Assembly: GCA_027076405.1 (NCBI GenBank)
Contig: JALTJN010000256.1
Coordinates: forward strand, 1 to 19,322
Origin: Chromatiales bacterium
GTDB lineage: Bacteria; Pseudomonadota; Gammaproteobacteria; UBA6429
DNA: 19,322 bases
Direction of reading: 5' to 3'
The stretch's first letter is position 1, and every line of letters starts with the position of its first letter. A program made the position numbers and the translations under genes. Positions 8,250-15,216 of the stretch are shown in pieces. Below the pieces are notes generated by a model. It did no database searches and was not told the DNA's origin. It worked only from the letters and a program-made list of their open reading frames with translations.

Positions 8250-9499
8250 TGATGAAAACATCTCAACGCATTGCCTATCTGGCACCAGAAATTCCTGCGT
8301 TAAGTGCGACATTCGTATATCAGGAAATAATGCAACTTGAATCGTTAGGTCTTGATATCTTGCCAGTCTCAATACATAGGCCAGCCAGTATTGCAGATAG
8401 CGACAGGCTTAAAAAACTTGCGGCTAAAACCTGTTATTTATATGAACAGTCCTTTGCAAAGGATTTGTTTTCAAATTTATCACTATTTTTCAGAAATCCC
8501 TGTAAATATACATCAACACTTTTTATGGTACTGTCAGATGCCGAACAAGTGGGTTTATTTAGCCACATTGGTAAAGGTTTAATATTTCGTTTTTTTAAAG
8601 CTGGCACGCTGGCGCGCTATCTGAAAAAGCATAATGTTAGTTACATCCACGCAAACTTTGCTCATATCCCTACGGATATCGCCATGTATGCAGCGCGGAT
8701 GATGGGATGCAAATTTAGTTTCACATCACATGCAAATGATTTGTTTGAACGCGGCTGGTTGCTTAAAGACAAAATAGCTCGAGCCGCTTTTTCCGTCACA
8801 ATCTCTGATTACAATAAACGCTTTCTGATTGAGCAGGGTGCAGATGAAAGTAAAATTAATGTTATCCATTGTGGCGTTGACACAAAGCGTTTTACTAAAC
8901 GGGCAGATAAACCCTTGAGTAAGCCACTCCTGCTAGGATCACTGGGTAGAATGGTTGAAAAAAAGGGCTTTGATGATCTGATTCTAGCCTGTGAATTATT
9001 ACACAAACAGGGGCTGGATTTCAGGCTGCAGATTGCAGGTGACGGACCCTTGCAAGCAGAAATTGAAGCACTAATCCATGCAAGGAACCTTGAAGATCGT
9101 ATAGAACTGATAGGACCTGTCGCACACAGCAAGGTACCCGAGTGGCTTAAAACCCTTGATGTTTTTGTACTCGCCTGTAAGCAAGATAAAAATGGTGATA
9201 TTGATGGCATTCCTGTGGTGCTTATGGAGGCCATGCTGTCGGGCGTGCCGGTTATATCCACAACCGTTTCAGGAATACCTGAGTTAATCATTGATAATCA
9301 AACCGGGCAATTATCGCCGCCTGAAAGCCCTAATAGTATCGCTGAAAAAATACGCAAAGTCATTACCGATAAACATGCCACACATCAGAATACACAAAAT
9401 GCGTTAAAAAAAGTAAACGAGGACTTTGAGTTAAGTACAAATACAGCCAGATTACGGGAACTATTAAAAAAAGAAAGCCCGGTGGCAACACAGGTATGA
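8249..9499 (+). CDS. Glycosyltransferase family 4 (EpsE/WcaL-like)
   Basis: The 416-residue GT-B enzyme opens with IAYLAPEIPALSATFVYQEI, the 'S-x-T-F-V-x-x-E' N-terminus common in colanic-acid and EPS GT4 enzymes (WcaL/EpsE-like). Near residue 161 it has S-H-A-N-D-L-F. The C-terminal nucleotide-binding domain contains G-R-M-V-E-K-K-G-F (about 233-241), I-A-G-D-G-P-L and D-G-I-P-V-V-L-M-E-A-M, in which Asp319 and Glu327 occupy the E-x7-E positions of retaining GT4 enzymes. Three start codons lie in a row: TTG 8246, ATG 8249 and ATG 8252. I chose ATG 8249, which overlaps the preceding TGA by one base, but ATG 8252 is nearly as likely. The last four bases overlap the next gene's ATG. It should add one sugar with retention of configuration on the cytoplasmic side. 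Confidence 0.87.
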   Translation: MMKTSQRIAYLAPEIPALSATFVYQEIMQLESLGLDILPVSIHRPASIADSDRLKKLAAKTCYLYEQSFAKDLFSNLSLFFRNPCKYTSTLFMVLSDAEQVGLFSHIGKGLIFRFFKAGTLARYLKKHNVSYIHANFAHIPTDIAMYAARMMGCKFSFTSHANDLFERGWLLKDKIARAAFSVTISDYNKRFLIEQGADESKINVIHCGVDTKRFTKRADKPLSKPLLLGSLGRMVEKKGFDDLILACELLHKQGLDFRLQIAGDGPLQAEIEALIHARNLEDRIELIGPVAHSKVPEWLKTLDVFVLACKQDKNGDIDGIPVVLMEAMLSGVPVISTTVSGIPELIIDNQTGQLSPPESPNSIAEKIRKVITDKHATHQNTQNALKKVNEDFELSTNTARLRELLKKESPVATQV

Positions 9500-10818
9500 A
9501 AAAAAAATATTCCGTCCTTGTTATTGCAGAAGCAGCTAACCCAGAGTGGGTAAGTGTACCTTTGGTAGGCTGGTCACTTGCCAATGCACTGCGTAATGTC
9601 GCCAAAGTGCATATTGTGACACAAATACGTAACCAGGCCGCAATAGAAAAAACTGGCCTTATTGAAGGCAAAGACTTTACAGCGATTGATTCTGAAGCCG
9701 TTGCAAAACCGTTATGGAAACTGTCAAACCTGTTACGTAAAGACAAGGGTAAGGGTTGGACAACAGGCGCGGCTGTCAGAGTATTTTCATACTATTATTT
9801 TGAATATCTGGTATGGAAAAAATTTGGCAAGGCTATCCGTGATGGAAAGTACGATATTGTGCATCGAGTAACACCACTTAGTCCTACCACACCAAGTATA
9901 TTGGCAAAAAAGTGTAAAAAATCAAATACTCCTTTCGTTGTTGGCCCACTAAACGGTGGCGTTCCCTGGCCCAAAGAATTTGATGCCTCTCGTCGTGATG
10001 AAAAAGAATGGTTGTCTTATGTAAGGGGCGCATACAAGCTATTGCCGGGATACAGAAGCACCCTGAAACATGCGGCGGCACTGATTATCGGTTCAAAAGA
10101 TACGTTGAAACAAGTGCCGCAACCCTATCGCGACAAATGTATTTACATTCCTGAAAATGCAATCAACCCAGAACGCTTTTCACTGCACGCAGAACCCTAC
10201 AAAAATGGTCCCTTAAGAGCTTGTTTTGTTGGCCGCCTTGTTCCATACAAAGGGCCAGATATGTTACTCGAGGCTGCCATACCCCTGTTAAAAGAAGGTT
10301 GCCTGCAATTAGACATCATTGGCGATGGCCCGTTAATGGCTAAGTTAAAGCACATGATAGAGCAAGAGGGTATTGGTTCAGCCGTTACTTTAACCGGCTG
10401 GGTGGAACATGCCGATATTCAATCTATTATGTGTGAATCGCAGGTATTGGCTTTTCCAAGCATCCGTGAGTTTGGCGGTGGTGTAGTGCTTGAGGCAATG
10501 GCACTTGGCCTGGTACCCCTCATTGTTGATTATGCCGGGCCAGGTGAACTAGTCACAGACGATGTAGGTTATAAAGTACCTATTGCAACCCGTGAATCAA
10601 TAGTTGCTGCGTTTAGAGACAAGTTACGATGGCTTGTGGAAAATACAGCATCACTCGAAGTTACCTCTGCGCACGCTAAACAAAGAGTGCATGAATTATT
10701 TACCTGGGATAAAAAAGCATCACAAGTACTTCGCGTTTACGAGTGGGTAAAACACTCAAATGAAAATAAACCTGATGATTTCCATGTCTCCTCAAAAAAT
10801 AAATTTTTGTTTAAATAA
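9496..10818 (+). CDS. Glycosyltransferase family 4
   Basis: The 440-residue GT-B enzyme has an N-terminal Rossmann-like acceptor domain containing V-G-P-L-N-G-G-V-P-W-P (149-159). Its C-terminal donor domain has F-V-G-R-L-V-P-Y-K-G-P-D (244-255), I-I-G-D-G-P-L (274-280) and the catalytic E-x7-E as Glu325...Glu333 in E-F-G-G-G-V-V-L-E-A-M. All key GT4 residues appear intact, so it is probably an active retaining transferase. The E-F-G-G-G variant and the GPLNGG loop match a subgroup I associate with large EPS loci, but the donor is unknown. Its ATG lies inside the stop of the previous GT4 (ATGA), and codons 2-4 are a run of nine adenines (9499-9507). The lysine/asparagine-rich C-terminus (about 420-440) is probably disordered. 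Confidence 0.87.
   Translation: MKKKYSVLVIAEAANPEWVSVPLVGWSLANALRNVAKVHIVTQIRNQAAIEKTGLIEGKDFTAIDSEAVAKPLWKLSNLLRKDKGKGWTTGAAVRVFSYYYFEYLVWKKFGKAIRDGKYDIVHRVTPLSPTTPSILAKKCKKSNTPFVVGPLNGGVPWPKEFDASRRDEKEWLSYVRGAYKLLPGYRSTLKHAAALIIGSKDTLKQVPQPYRDKCIYIPENAINPERFSLHAEPYKNGPLRACFVGRLVPYKGPDMLLEAAIPLLKEGCLQLDIIGDGPLMAKLKHMIEQEGIGSAVTLTGWVEHADIQSIMCESQVLAFPSIREFGGGVVLEAMALGLVPLIVDYAGPGELVTDDVGYKVPIATRESIVAAFRDKLRWLVENTASLEVTSAHAKQRVHELFTWDKKASQVLRVYEWVKHSNENKPDDFHVSSKNKFLFK
9499..9507 (+). repeat. A9 homopolymer at codons 2-4 of the GT4 gene
   Basis: Nine consecutive adenines directly follow the ATG and encode three lysines. A tract this long is mildly slippage-prone; gain or loss of one base would frameshift the gene right at its start. 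It could equally be chance, or favour open mRNA around the start codon in an A+T-rich genome. Confidence 0.9.
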
Positions 10819-10822
10819 TTAG

Positions 10823-11968
10823 ATGTCTAAATATAAATTAAAAATTTTCTACCCTAATTACTTTACCAGCAGAGGGGTTTCGCATGCTTGCATATCAATT
10901 GCCAGAGGCATGCGTTCAATTTTAAATGTCACCGTTATGGGGATTTCATCAGACAAAAGCATTAAAGATGCTTTTTATAAAGATGCTATCCCTTCCTTTC
11001 TTAAACGTATCGCATATAAACTATTTAGTGATAAGTTATTGCATAAAATTGCAGAGTATCGATTTTTAAATTCCGTTGAGCAAGGTGATATCATTTATTT
11101 ATGGCCAGGCGCATCAGTTGCTTTATTTGAAAAGCTGCATAATAAATGTCATATAATTATTCGAGAGAACATTAATACGCATCAACTTCTGGCTAAAGAG
11201 TTACTTGATTGGGAATATTCTGCGACAGGCCTCAAGGGGTATCATACTATTGCGGAAGATGACATCAGGGAAGAAATGACTATACAAGAACTCGCTCACC
11301 TGGTGTATAGCCCAAGTCCAGAGGTTTCTTTGTCTCTAATCAAATGTGGTGTTGCGCCAGAAACAATACTAGATGTTAGTTATGGTCTAAGAAAAAGTGA
11401 AATATTACCGGAACGTAATGAAAAAAATGAAAACCAACAGCCGTTAATAGCACTATTTGTAGGTCGAATATGTGTGCGTAAAGGTATTCACTTGCTTATT
11501 AATGCATGGAAAAAAGCAAATATAAACGGAGAACTTTTGTTAGTTGGCGCTATTGATGAAAATATAAGGGAATTTGTTGAGCATCATTTATCCGCCAACA
11601 TAAAACACGTCTCCTATGTTAATGATCTAAAACCTATATATCGTGGTGCAGATATTTTTGTGCTACCCAGTATTGAAGAAGGTAGCCCGCTAGTGACCTA
11701 TCTGGCACTTGGTGCCGGGATCCCTTCACTTGTTAGTCCAATGGGTGGGGGCGGCATAATCGATGACGATACTGGCTTTGTTATTGAACCGCATGATGAA
11801 GACAAATGGGTTGAAGCCTTAAAAAAACTATCTACTGACAAGCAACTTAGAGAGACAATGGGTAGAAATGCCCATAATAAAGCAAGTTATTACACCTGGA
11901 AAAATGTTGGTGAAAGAAGGGCAAAATTACTTTTAGAAAAATTACAGAAAATGGAAACCCGTCATTGA
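10823..11968 (+). CDS. Glycosyltransferase family 4 with degenerate E-x7-E motif
   Basis: The 381-residue GT-B protein is recognised by its C-terminal half: L-F-V-G-R-I-C-V-R-K-G-I (211-222), A-D-I-F-V-L-P-S (276-283), E-E-G-S-P-L-V-T-Y-L-A (285-295) and G-G-G-G-I-I-D-D. Aligned with E-G-x-x-L-V-x-x-E-A of GT4 enzymes, the first Glu (286) is present but the second is Leu294. The N-terminal half is divergent; Y-F-T-S-R-G-V-S-H probably corresponds to the glycine loop that normally contacts UDP. It starts 4 nt after the previous gene without an obvious Shine-Dalgarno and appears more A+T-rich than that gene. It is probably still a transferase, since some GT4 members tolerate changes at the second Glu, but activity is less certain. 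After the stop comes the widest gap of this operon (49 nt). Confidence 0.82.
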   Translation: MSKYKLKIFYPNYFTSRGVSHACISIARGMRSILNVTVMGISSDKSIKDAFYKDAIPSFLKRIAYKLFSDKLLHKIAEYRFLNSVEQGDIIYLWPGASVALFEKLHNKCHIIIRENINTHQLLAKELLDWEYSATGLKGYHTIAEDDIREEMTIQELAHLVYSPSPEVSLSLIKCGVAPETILDVSYGLRKSEILPERNEKNENQQPLIALFVGRICVRKGIHLLINAWKKANINGELLLVGAIDENIREFVEHHLSANIKHVSYVNDLKPIYRGADIFVLPSIEEGSPLVTYLALGAGIPSLVSPMGGGGIIDDDTGFVIEPHDEDKWVEALKKLSTDKQLRETMGRNAHNKASYYTWKNVGERRAKLLLEKLQKMETRH

Positions 11969-12017
11969 GATAGTGCTATAGTTATGAGAAGTAAAATCAA
12001 AAGAATAGCGATTCATA

Positions 12018-12935
12018 ATGAAATATCTAATTCTAGGCGGTAATGGTTTTATTGGCTCTCATCTTGTCAAGGCACTTCATGCAGACGGGCATTATGTGCG
12101 CGTGTTTGACCGTGCGGCTAAAAATGAGACCAGCTTAATAAAGAATGTCGATTATGTAGCAGGTGACTTTTCAGATAGTTTTTTGCTTGCGGAAGCGCTG
12201 GATGGTATTGACGTTGTTTACCATTTAATTAGTACAACAGTACCATCTACTTCCAGTCTTGATATGGTTAATGACATACAGACTAATCTTGTTGCAACAG
12301 TGGGACTCTTGCAAACCATGGTCAAAGTTGGTGTAAAAAAGATTGTTTTTTTATCATCAGGTGGAACTGTCTATGGCAACCCTGTTCATTGTCCCATTAC
12401 AGAAGATCAGCCGCTTAACCCTATATGCTCATACGGAATTGTTAAACTAGCCATAGAAAAATACCTGTTTTTATTTCACCAACTACATGACCTCGAATAC
12501 AATATTTTACGGGTATCGAATCCTTATGGCGAAAATCAGCAGCATTTCGGCGTTCAGGGTGTTATCCCAACCTTTTTATTAAAAGCCTATAACAATGATG
12601 AGATTACTATATGGGGTGATGGCAGTATTGAGCGTGATTACCTTTATATTGATGATCTGATTACTATCTGTGCTAAAGCAGGTTTGCAGATGCACAATGA
12701 TGTGTTTAATGTTGGTAGTGGGGAATTGGTGTCGATTAATAGCATTATCAAAATAATAGAAGATGTAACAGGCAAACAGGTTCAGGTTAGCCGAACGCCT
12801 TCACGAAGCTTTGATGTTAAAAGCATTTCATTAGATAGCACTAAGGCTAAAAAAGAATTTATATGGGACTTAACAACACCTCTTCCTGTAGGTATTGAAA
12901 AAAACTGGCAATGGTTATGTGAGCGACCACAATAA
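12018..12935 (+). CDS. NAD-dependent epimerase/dehydratase (extended SDR, UDP-glucose 4-epimerase-like)
   Basis: The 305-residue protein has the N-terminal NAD(P)-binding G-G-N-G-F-I-G (7-13), an acidic Asp31 after the second strand that suggests NAD preference, and the active-site set S-S-G-G-T-V-Y-G (113-120) with Y139-x-x-x-K143. R-V-S-N-P-Y-G and the late R-D-Y-L-Y-I-D-D-L motif are typical of sugar-nucleotide epimerases and 4-keto reductases. Family members epimerise or reduce nucleotide sugars in the cytoplasm to supply unusual donors. The substrate is not evident. Because a canonical galE lies at the right end of the window, this gene probably makes a different sugar, for instance by C4-epimerisation of a UDP-HexNAc(A). 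It is the last gene of the left operon and converges on the minus-strand beta-helix gene with 22 nt between the stops; I see no clear terminator hairpin there. Confidence 0.83.
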   Translation: MKYLILGGNGFIGSHLVKALHADGHYVRVFDRAAKNETSLIKNVDYVAGDFSDSFLLAEALDGIDVVYHLISTTVPSTSSLDMVNDIQTNLVATVGLLQTMVKVGVKKIVFLSSGGTVYGNPVHCPITEDQPLNPICSYGIVKLAIEKYLFLFHQLHDLEYNILRVSNPYGENQQHFGVQGVIPTFLLKAYNNDEITIWGDGSIERDYLYIDDLITICAKAGLQMHNDVFNVGSGELVSINSIIKIIEDVTGKQVQVSRTPSRSFDVKSISLDSTKAKKEFIWDLTTPLPVGIEKNWQWLCERPQ

Positions 12936-12957
12936 CGTCACTGTATTTCACGACTCA

Positions 12958-15084
12958 CTATATATTGTCATTTATATCTAATATATTTGGAGGCGCAGTC
13001 TTATTATCTGTATTTGTTACTTGTGGTAAAATGCAGTGTGTTATTCTGGTGCTGTAATTTATAACACCAATTTTGCAATTGTTTGTAGTCTTTTGAAAAT
13101 CATTATCCGTGATGCTTATCAATTTATGATTATTCAGGTTATTAGCATATTTACTCAATTCGATAACCGGGTGTTTCCCAGTTGCTTTCTTCGCTTTGGC
13201 AATAAATTTATTATTTTTAATGGTGATCTTTTTAAGAGCTCTTCTTGACTCGCCCGAATGAAGCTTTATGAGCGCTGTGTCGCTTTTGTCTCGGGTGCTA
13301 AAAATATTATTCTCAACTAACAAGTCACGTACACCGCCCACGCGTAAAAGATTTTCGGCATCTTTAAGCGTATTCCGGGTAAAAACGATTCTTTCTGAAA
13401 ATCTGTCTTTAGCCGGTGTATTTGGATGAAATTCCACTAAAGAAAAATTGTACCGTTTTCCACTGGCGAATTGGCACCGGCCTGTTTTACAGTTAGCGCG
13501 TGTTCTGGGATCTATCCATCCCTTAAAAGAATTATCAGATACCCAGATTGAATGAGTAGGGTGTTTAAGATCAGTACCTGATACACGTAATGCCGTTCGC
13601 CCAAAGGCTTGACGACTGAATGTATTGCCAACCACCAGCGCGTTACTCATATTGGTGTAGGCAATATGGTTACCAGAATAATCAAATTTGTTATTGATAA
13701 AAGCAACATCGGTTGCAGTTTCAGAGTAAAGGTGAACAACCCCGGAATCATTAAAGTAGCTATTATTAATAAACACCCCATGTGCATTATGAAACTGAAT
13801 ACCCTGATTAAACTTTTTCAGTGATAGCCGGTTAAACACCAGGTTAAGCGCATGGCCAACACTGAACATAAAGGAAGCACGCTTAGGCTGACTGGTTTTT
13901 GCAGTGCTTTCCAGATCAAAGACGAGATCCTGAAAGGCAAGGTGCATCAACCCAACACCTGTTAAGTTAAATAACATACAGCTCGTCGTGCCCGTGTTTT
14001 GTATAAGCGGATTAGCCCCTTCACCATAAGCACTGAATAGAACCCCTGGCTGATATTGCCAGTGTCGGGGGCTTAAAAGTGATGTGCAGTTAAGTTTTTC
14101 ATAATTGAAAACCTTTCCATTTTGCTTTTGCTGTGTTCTGGAAAGTGTTGCCAGACCTGTTTGCAGCTCAAATTGTTGGCCACGTTTAAAAAGAATTTGA
14201 TCGCCCGCACCTAAAATTGATTTACGGGCGATTGTTCGTTCTTTACAAATATTCACGACATAAGGCTTAATAAATCGGCCATTCTTGTCTTTTAAGGCTT
14301 GTGGGTAGGGTGTGGTCGAGCCTCTATATAAACTAAAATCGCCATTTGGATAACGGGTCATGGTTTTGCTTTCAAGTTGCTTGCAGGTGCTTGCGGCTGT
14401 ATAGTTTTTTGCGGCTTTTTTATGCCAGTCATGCGGTGCCAGTTCAGAAAAAGCTCTGGTGGCCGTACGCCATGGCCCATTGCAGGCACCGATAGGGGAA
14501 TTACCAGGTTCACAGTGGCGATCAGGCTGTTTAGATAACCCATTGAAACGGTCATCACCTGCCAGTGCATCAACATAATAGTTTTTTTTATCTCGCGGCC
14601 AGACACTCACCTGAGTTGTGTCGGTATCCTTTGTGCCATCTTTGTAATTAACGCGAAGTGAAACCTCGTATTCACCGGCCTTTTCAAATACGTTGGCGGC
14701 ATTAAACGAATCAAATCTGGCAAGTATTTTGTTATTAGTCTTATTCTTAATTTCCCAGTCATAGGTAAGTATGTCAGAGGCGGGGCGTTTAACGCGGGAT
14801 CTGAAAAACACACCGAGAGGGGCATAGCCTTTTGAAAGATTTATTTCATCTGCATAACGTGGGCATTCTGTTTGCCGTATTGCTTTATTCTCCGCTGTAA
14901 CAATTTTCCCGGCATAATAAGGCCAATAGTAACGGCATTTGCGTGTTGGATTCTTGAAATGCGTGTGATCAGTCGAGGCAACAATTATCTCAACAGTGTT
15001 ACCCGATGCACTCATGCTAAAAGAAATAGCAAAAATAAGCATGATAAATCGGGTCAAAAAATACAAGCGGTGTGTTTTGTTCAT
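12958..15084 (-). CDS. Secreted right-handed beta-helix protein with PKD-like domain (candidate polysaccharide lyase/epimerase)
   Basis: The 708-residue protein starts with a signal peptide: basic MNKTHR, a hydrophobic core at about 8-24, and a small-residue cleavage region S-A-S-G near 25-28. It is therefore exported to the periplasm or beyond. Residues about 84-162 resemble a PKD/Ig-like domain (Y-D-W-E-I, then A-G-E-Y-E-V-S-L-R-V). Residues 169-210 contain Y-Y-V-D-A-L-A-G-D-D-x-x-N-G and G-P-W-R-T, a common entry to right-handed parallel beta-helix proteins. From about 345 to 690, short strands with N-N-x-F/N-x-F turns recur (N-N-S-Y-F, N-N-K-F, G-N-T-F, N-N-I-F, N-N-K-F). Such folds occur in alginate/pectate lyases, C5-epimerases and tailspike depolymerases. 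About ten cysteines could form disulphides. It lies on the opposite strand between two biosynthetic operons, suggesting it trims, modifies or binds the polysaccharide. Fold and secretion are well supported; catalytic activity is not proven by any residue I can identify. Confidence 0.82.
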   Translation of the reverse strand: MNKTHRLYFLTRFIMLIFAISFSMSASGNTVEIIVASTDHTHFKNPTRKCRYYWPYYAGKIVTAENKAIRQTECPRYADEINLSKGYAPLGVFFRSRVKRPASDILTYDWEIKNKTNNKILARFDSFNAANVFEKAGEYEVSLRVNYKDGTKDTDTTQVSVWPRDKKNYYVDALAGDDRFNGLSKQPDRHCEPGNSPIGACNGPWRTATRAFSELAPHDWHKKAAKNYTAASTCKQLESKTMTRYPNGDFSLYRGSTTPYPQALKDKNGRFIKPYVVNICKERTIARKSILGAGDQILFKRGQQFELQTGLATLSRTQQKQNGKVFNYEKLNCTSLLSPRHWQYQPGVLFSAYGEGANPLIQNTGTTSCMLFNLTGVGLMHLAFQDLVFDLESTAKTSQPKRASFMFSVGHALNLVFNRLSLKKFNQGIQFHNAHGVFINNSYFNDSGVVHLYSETATDVAFINNKFDYSGNHIAYTNMSNALVVGNTFSRQAFGRTALRVSGTDLKHPTHSIWVSDNSFKGWIDPRTRANCKTGRCQFASGKRYNFSLVEFHPNTPAKDRFSERIVFTRNTLKDAENLLRVGGVRDLLVENNIFSTRDKSDTALIKLHSGESRRALKKITIKNNKFIAKAKKATGKHPVIELSKYANNLNNHKLISITDNDFQKTTNNCKIGVINYSTRITHCILPQVTNTDNKTAPPNILDINDNI

Positions 15085-15126
15085 GCTTCATATACTAACG
15101 TGCTTTTGGTAGGCGCTTCAATTTCA

Positions 15127-15155
15127 GTATTATTACTATTTATCAACTACTTGAA
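15127..15155 (-). promoter_or_regulatory. Possible promoter of the beta-helix gene
   Basis: On the minus strand TTCAAG (15155-15150) and TAATAC (15132-15127) are separated by 17 nt, giving an expected transcript start about 35 nt upstream of the ATG at 15084. Both boxes are imperfect matches to the sigma-70 consensus, so this is a weak call supported mainly by position. Confidence 0.3.
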
Positions 15156-15160
15156 GTAGT
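15146..15160. promoter_or_regulatory. Perfect 15-bp palindrome in the divergent spacer (candidate operator)
   Basis: ACTACTT-G-AAGTAGT is a perfect 7-bp inverted repeat around one central base. It lies between the divergently transcribed beta-helix and flippase genes and overlaps the expected -35 regions of both, as an operator for a dimeric regulator might. It is too short, and followed by no T-run, to be a convincing terminator. No regulator gene is in the window. Confidence 0.4.
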
Positions 15161-15167
15161 AATAGGC

Positions 15168-15173
15168 TATACT
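15168..15173 (+). promoter_or_regulatory. Candidate -10 box of the right operon
   Basis: TATACT matches the sigma-70 -10 consensus at five of six positions and lies 43 nt before the GTG start at 15217. No good -35 hexamer is found 16-18 nt upstream; that place is taken by the palindrome at 15146-15160. The promoter may thus depend on a bound regulator. Confidence 0.4.
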
Positions 15174-15216
15174 CGCTATAAACAGTAATAAACGTAATAT
15201 CAGGGGTCGTATTTCC

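Noticed and set aside
8809..9291. 160-codon open frame on the minus strand
   Set aside because: Lies antisense to the GT4 donor domain, has no recognisable domain, and its Ser/Cys/Ile-rich composition is what the reverse complement of the GT gene yields.
12018..12935. Assigning this epimerase as galE
   Set aside because: It lacks the GalE-specific FNAAG and HxPETHLIPL motifs that the gene at 18688 has, so it is kept as a generic epimerase/dehydratase.
12936..12957. Possible bidirectional terminator between the convergent epimerase and beta-helix genes
   Set aside because: The 22-nt spacer contains no stable inverted repeat and no T-run, so a terminator cannot be supported.
14872..15159. 95-codon plus-strand frame with a hydrophobic C-terminus near the divergent promoter
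   Set aside because: Mostly antisense to the signal-peptide and N-terminal region of the beta-helix gene; its hydrophobic stretch derives from the A+T-rich spacer and it shows no ribosome binding site.
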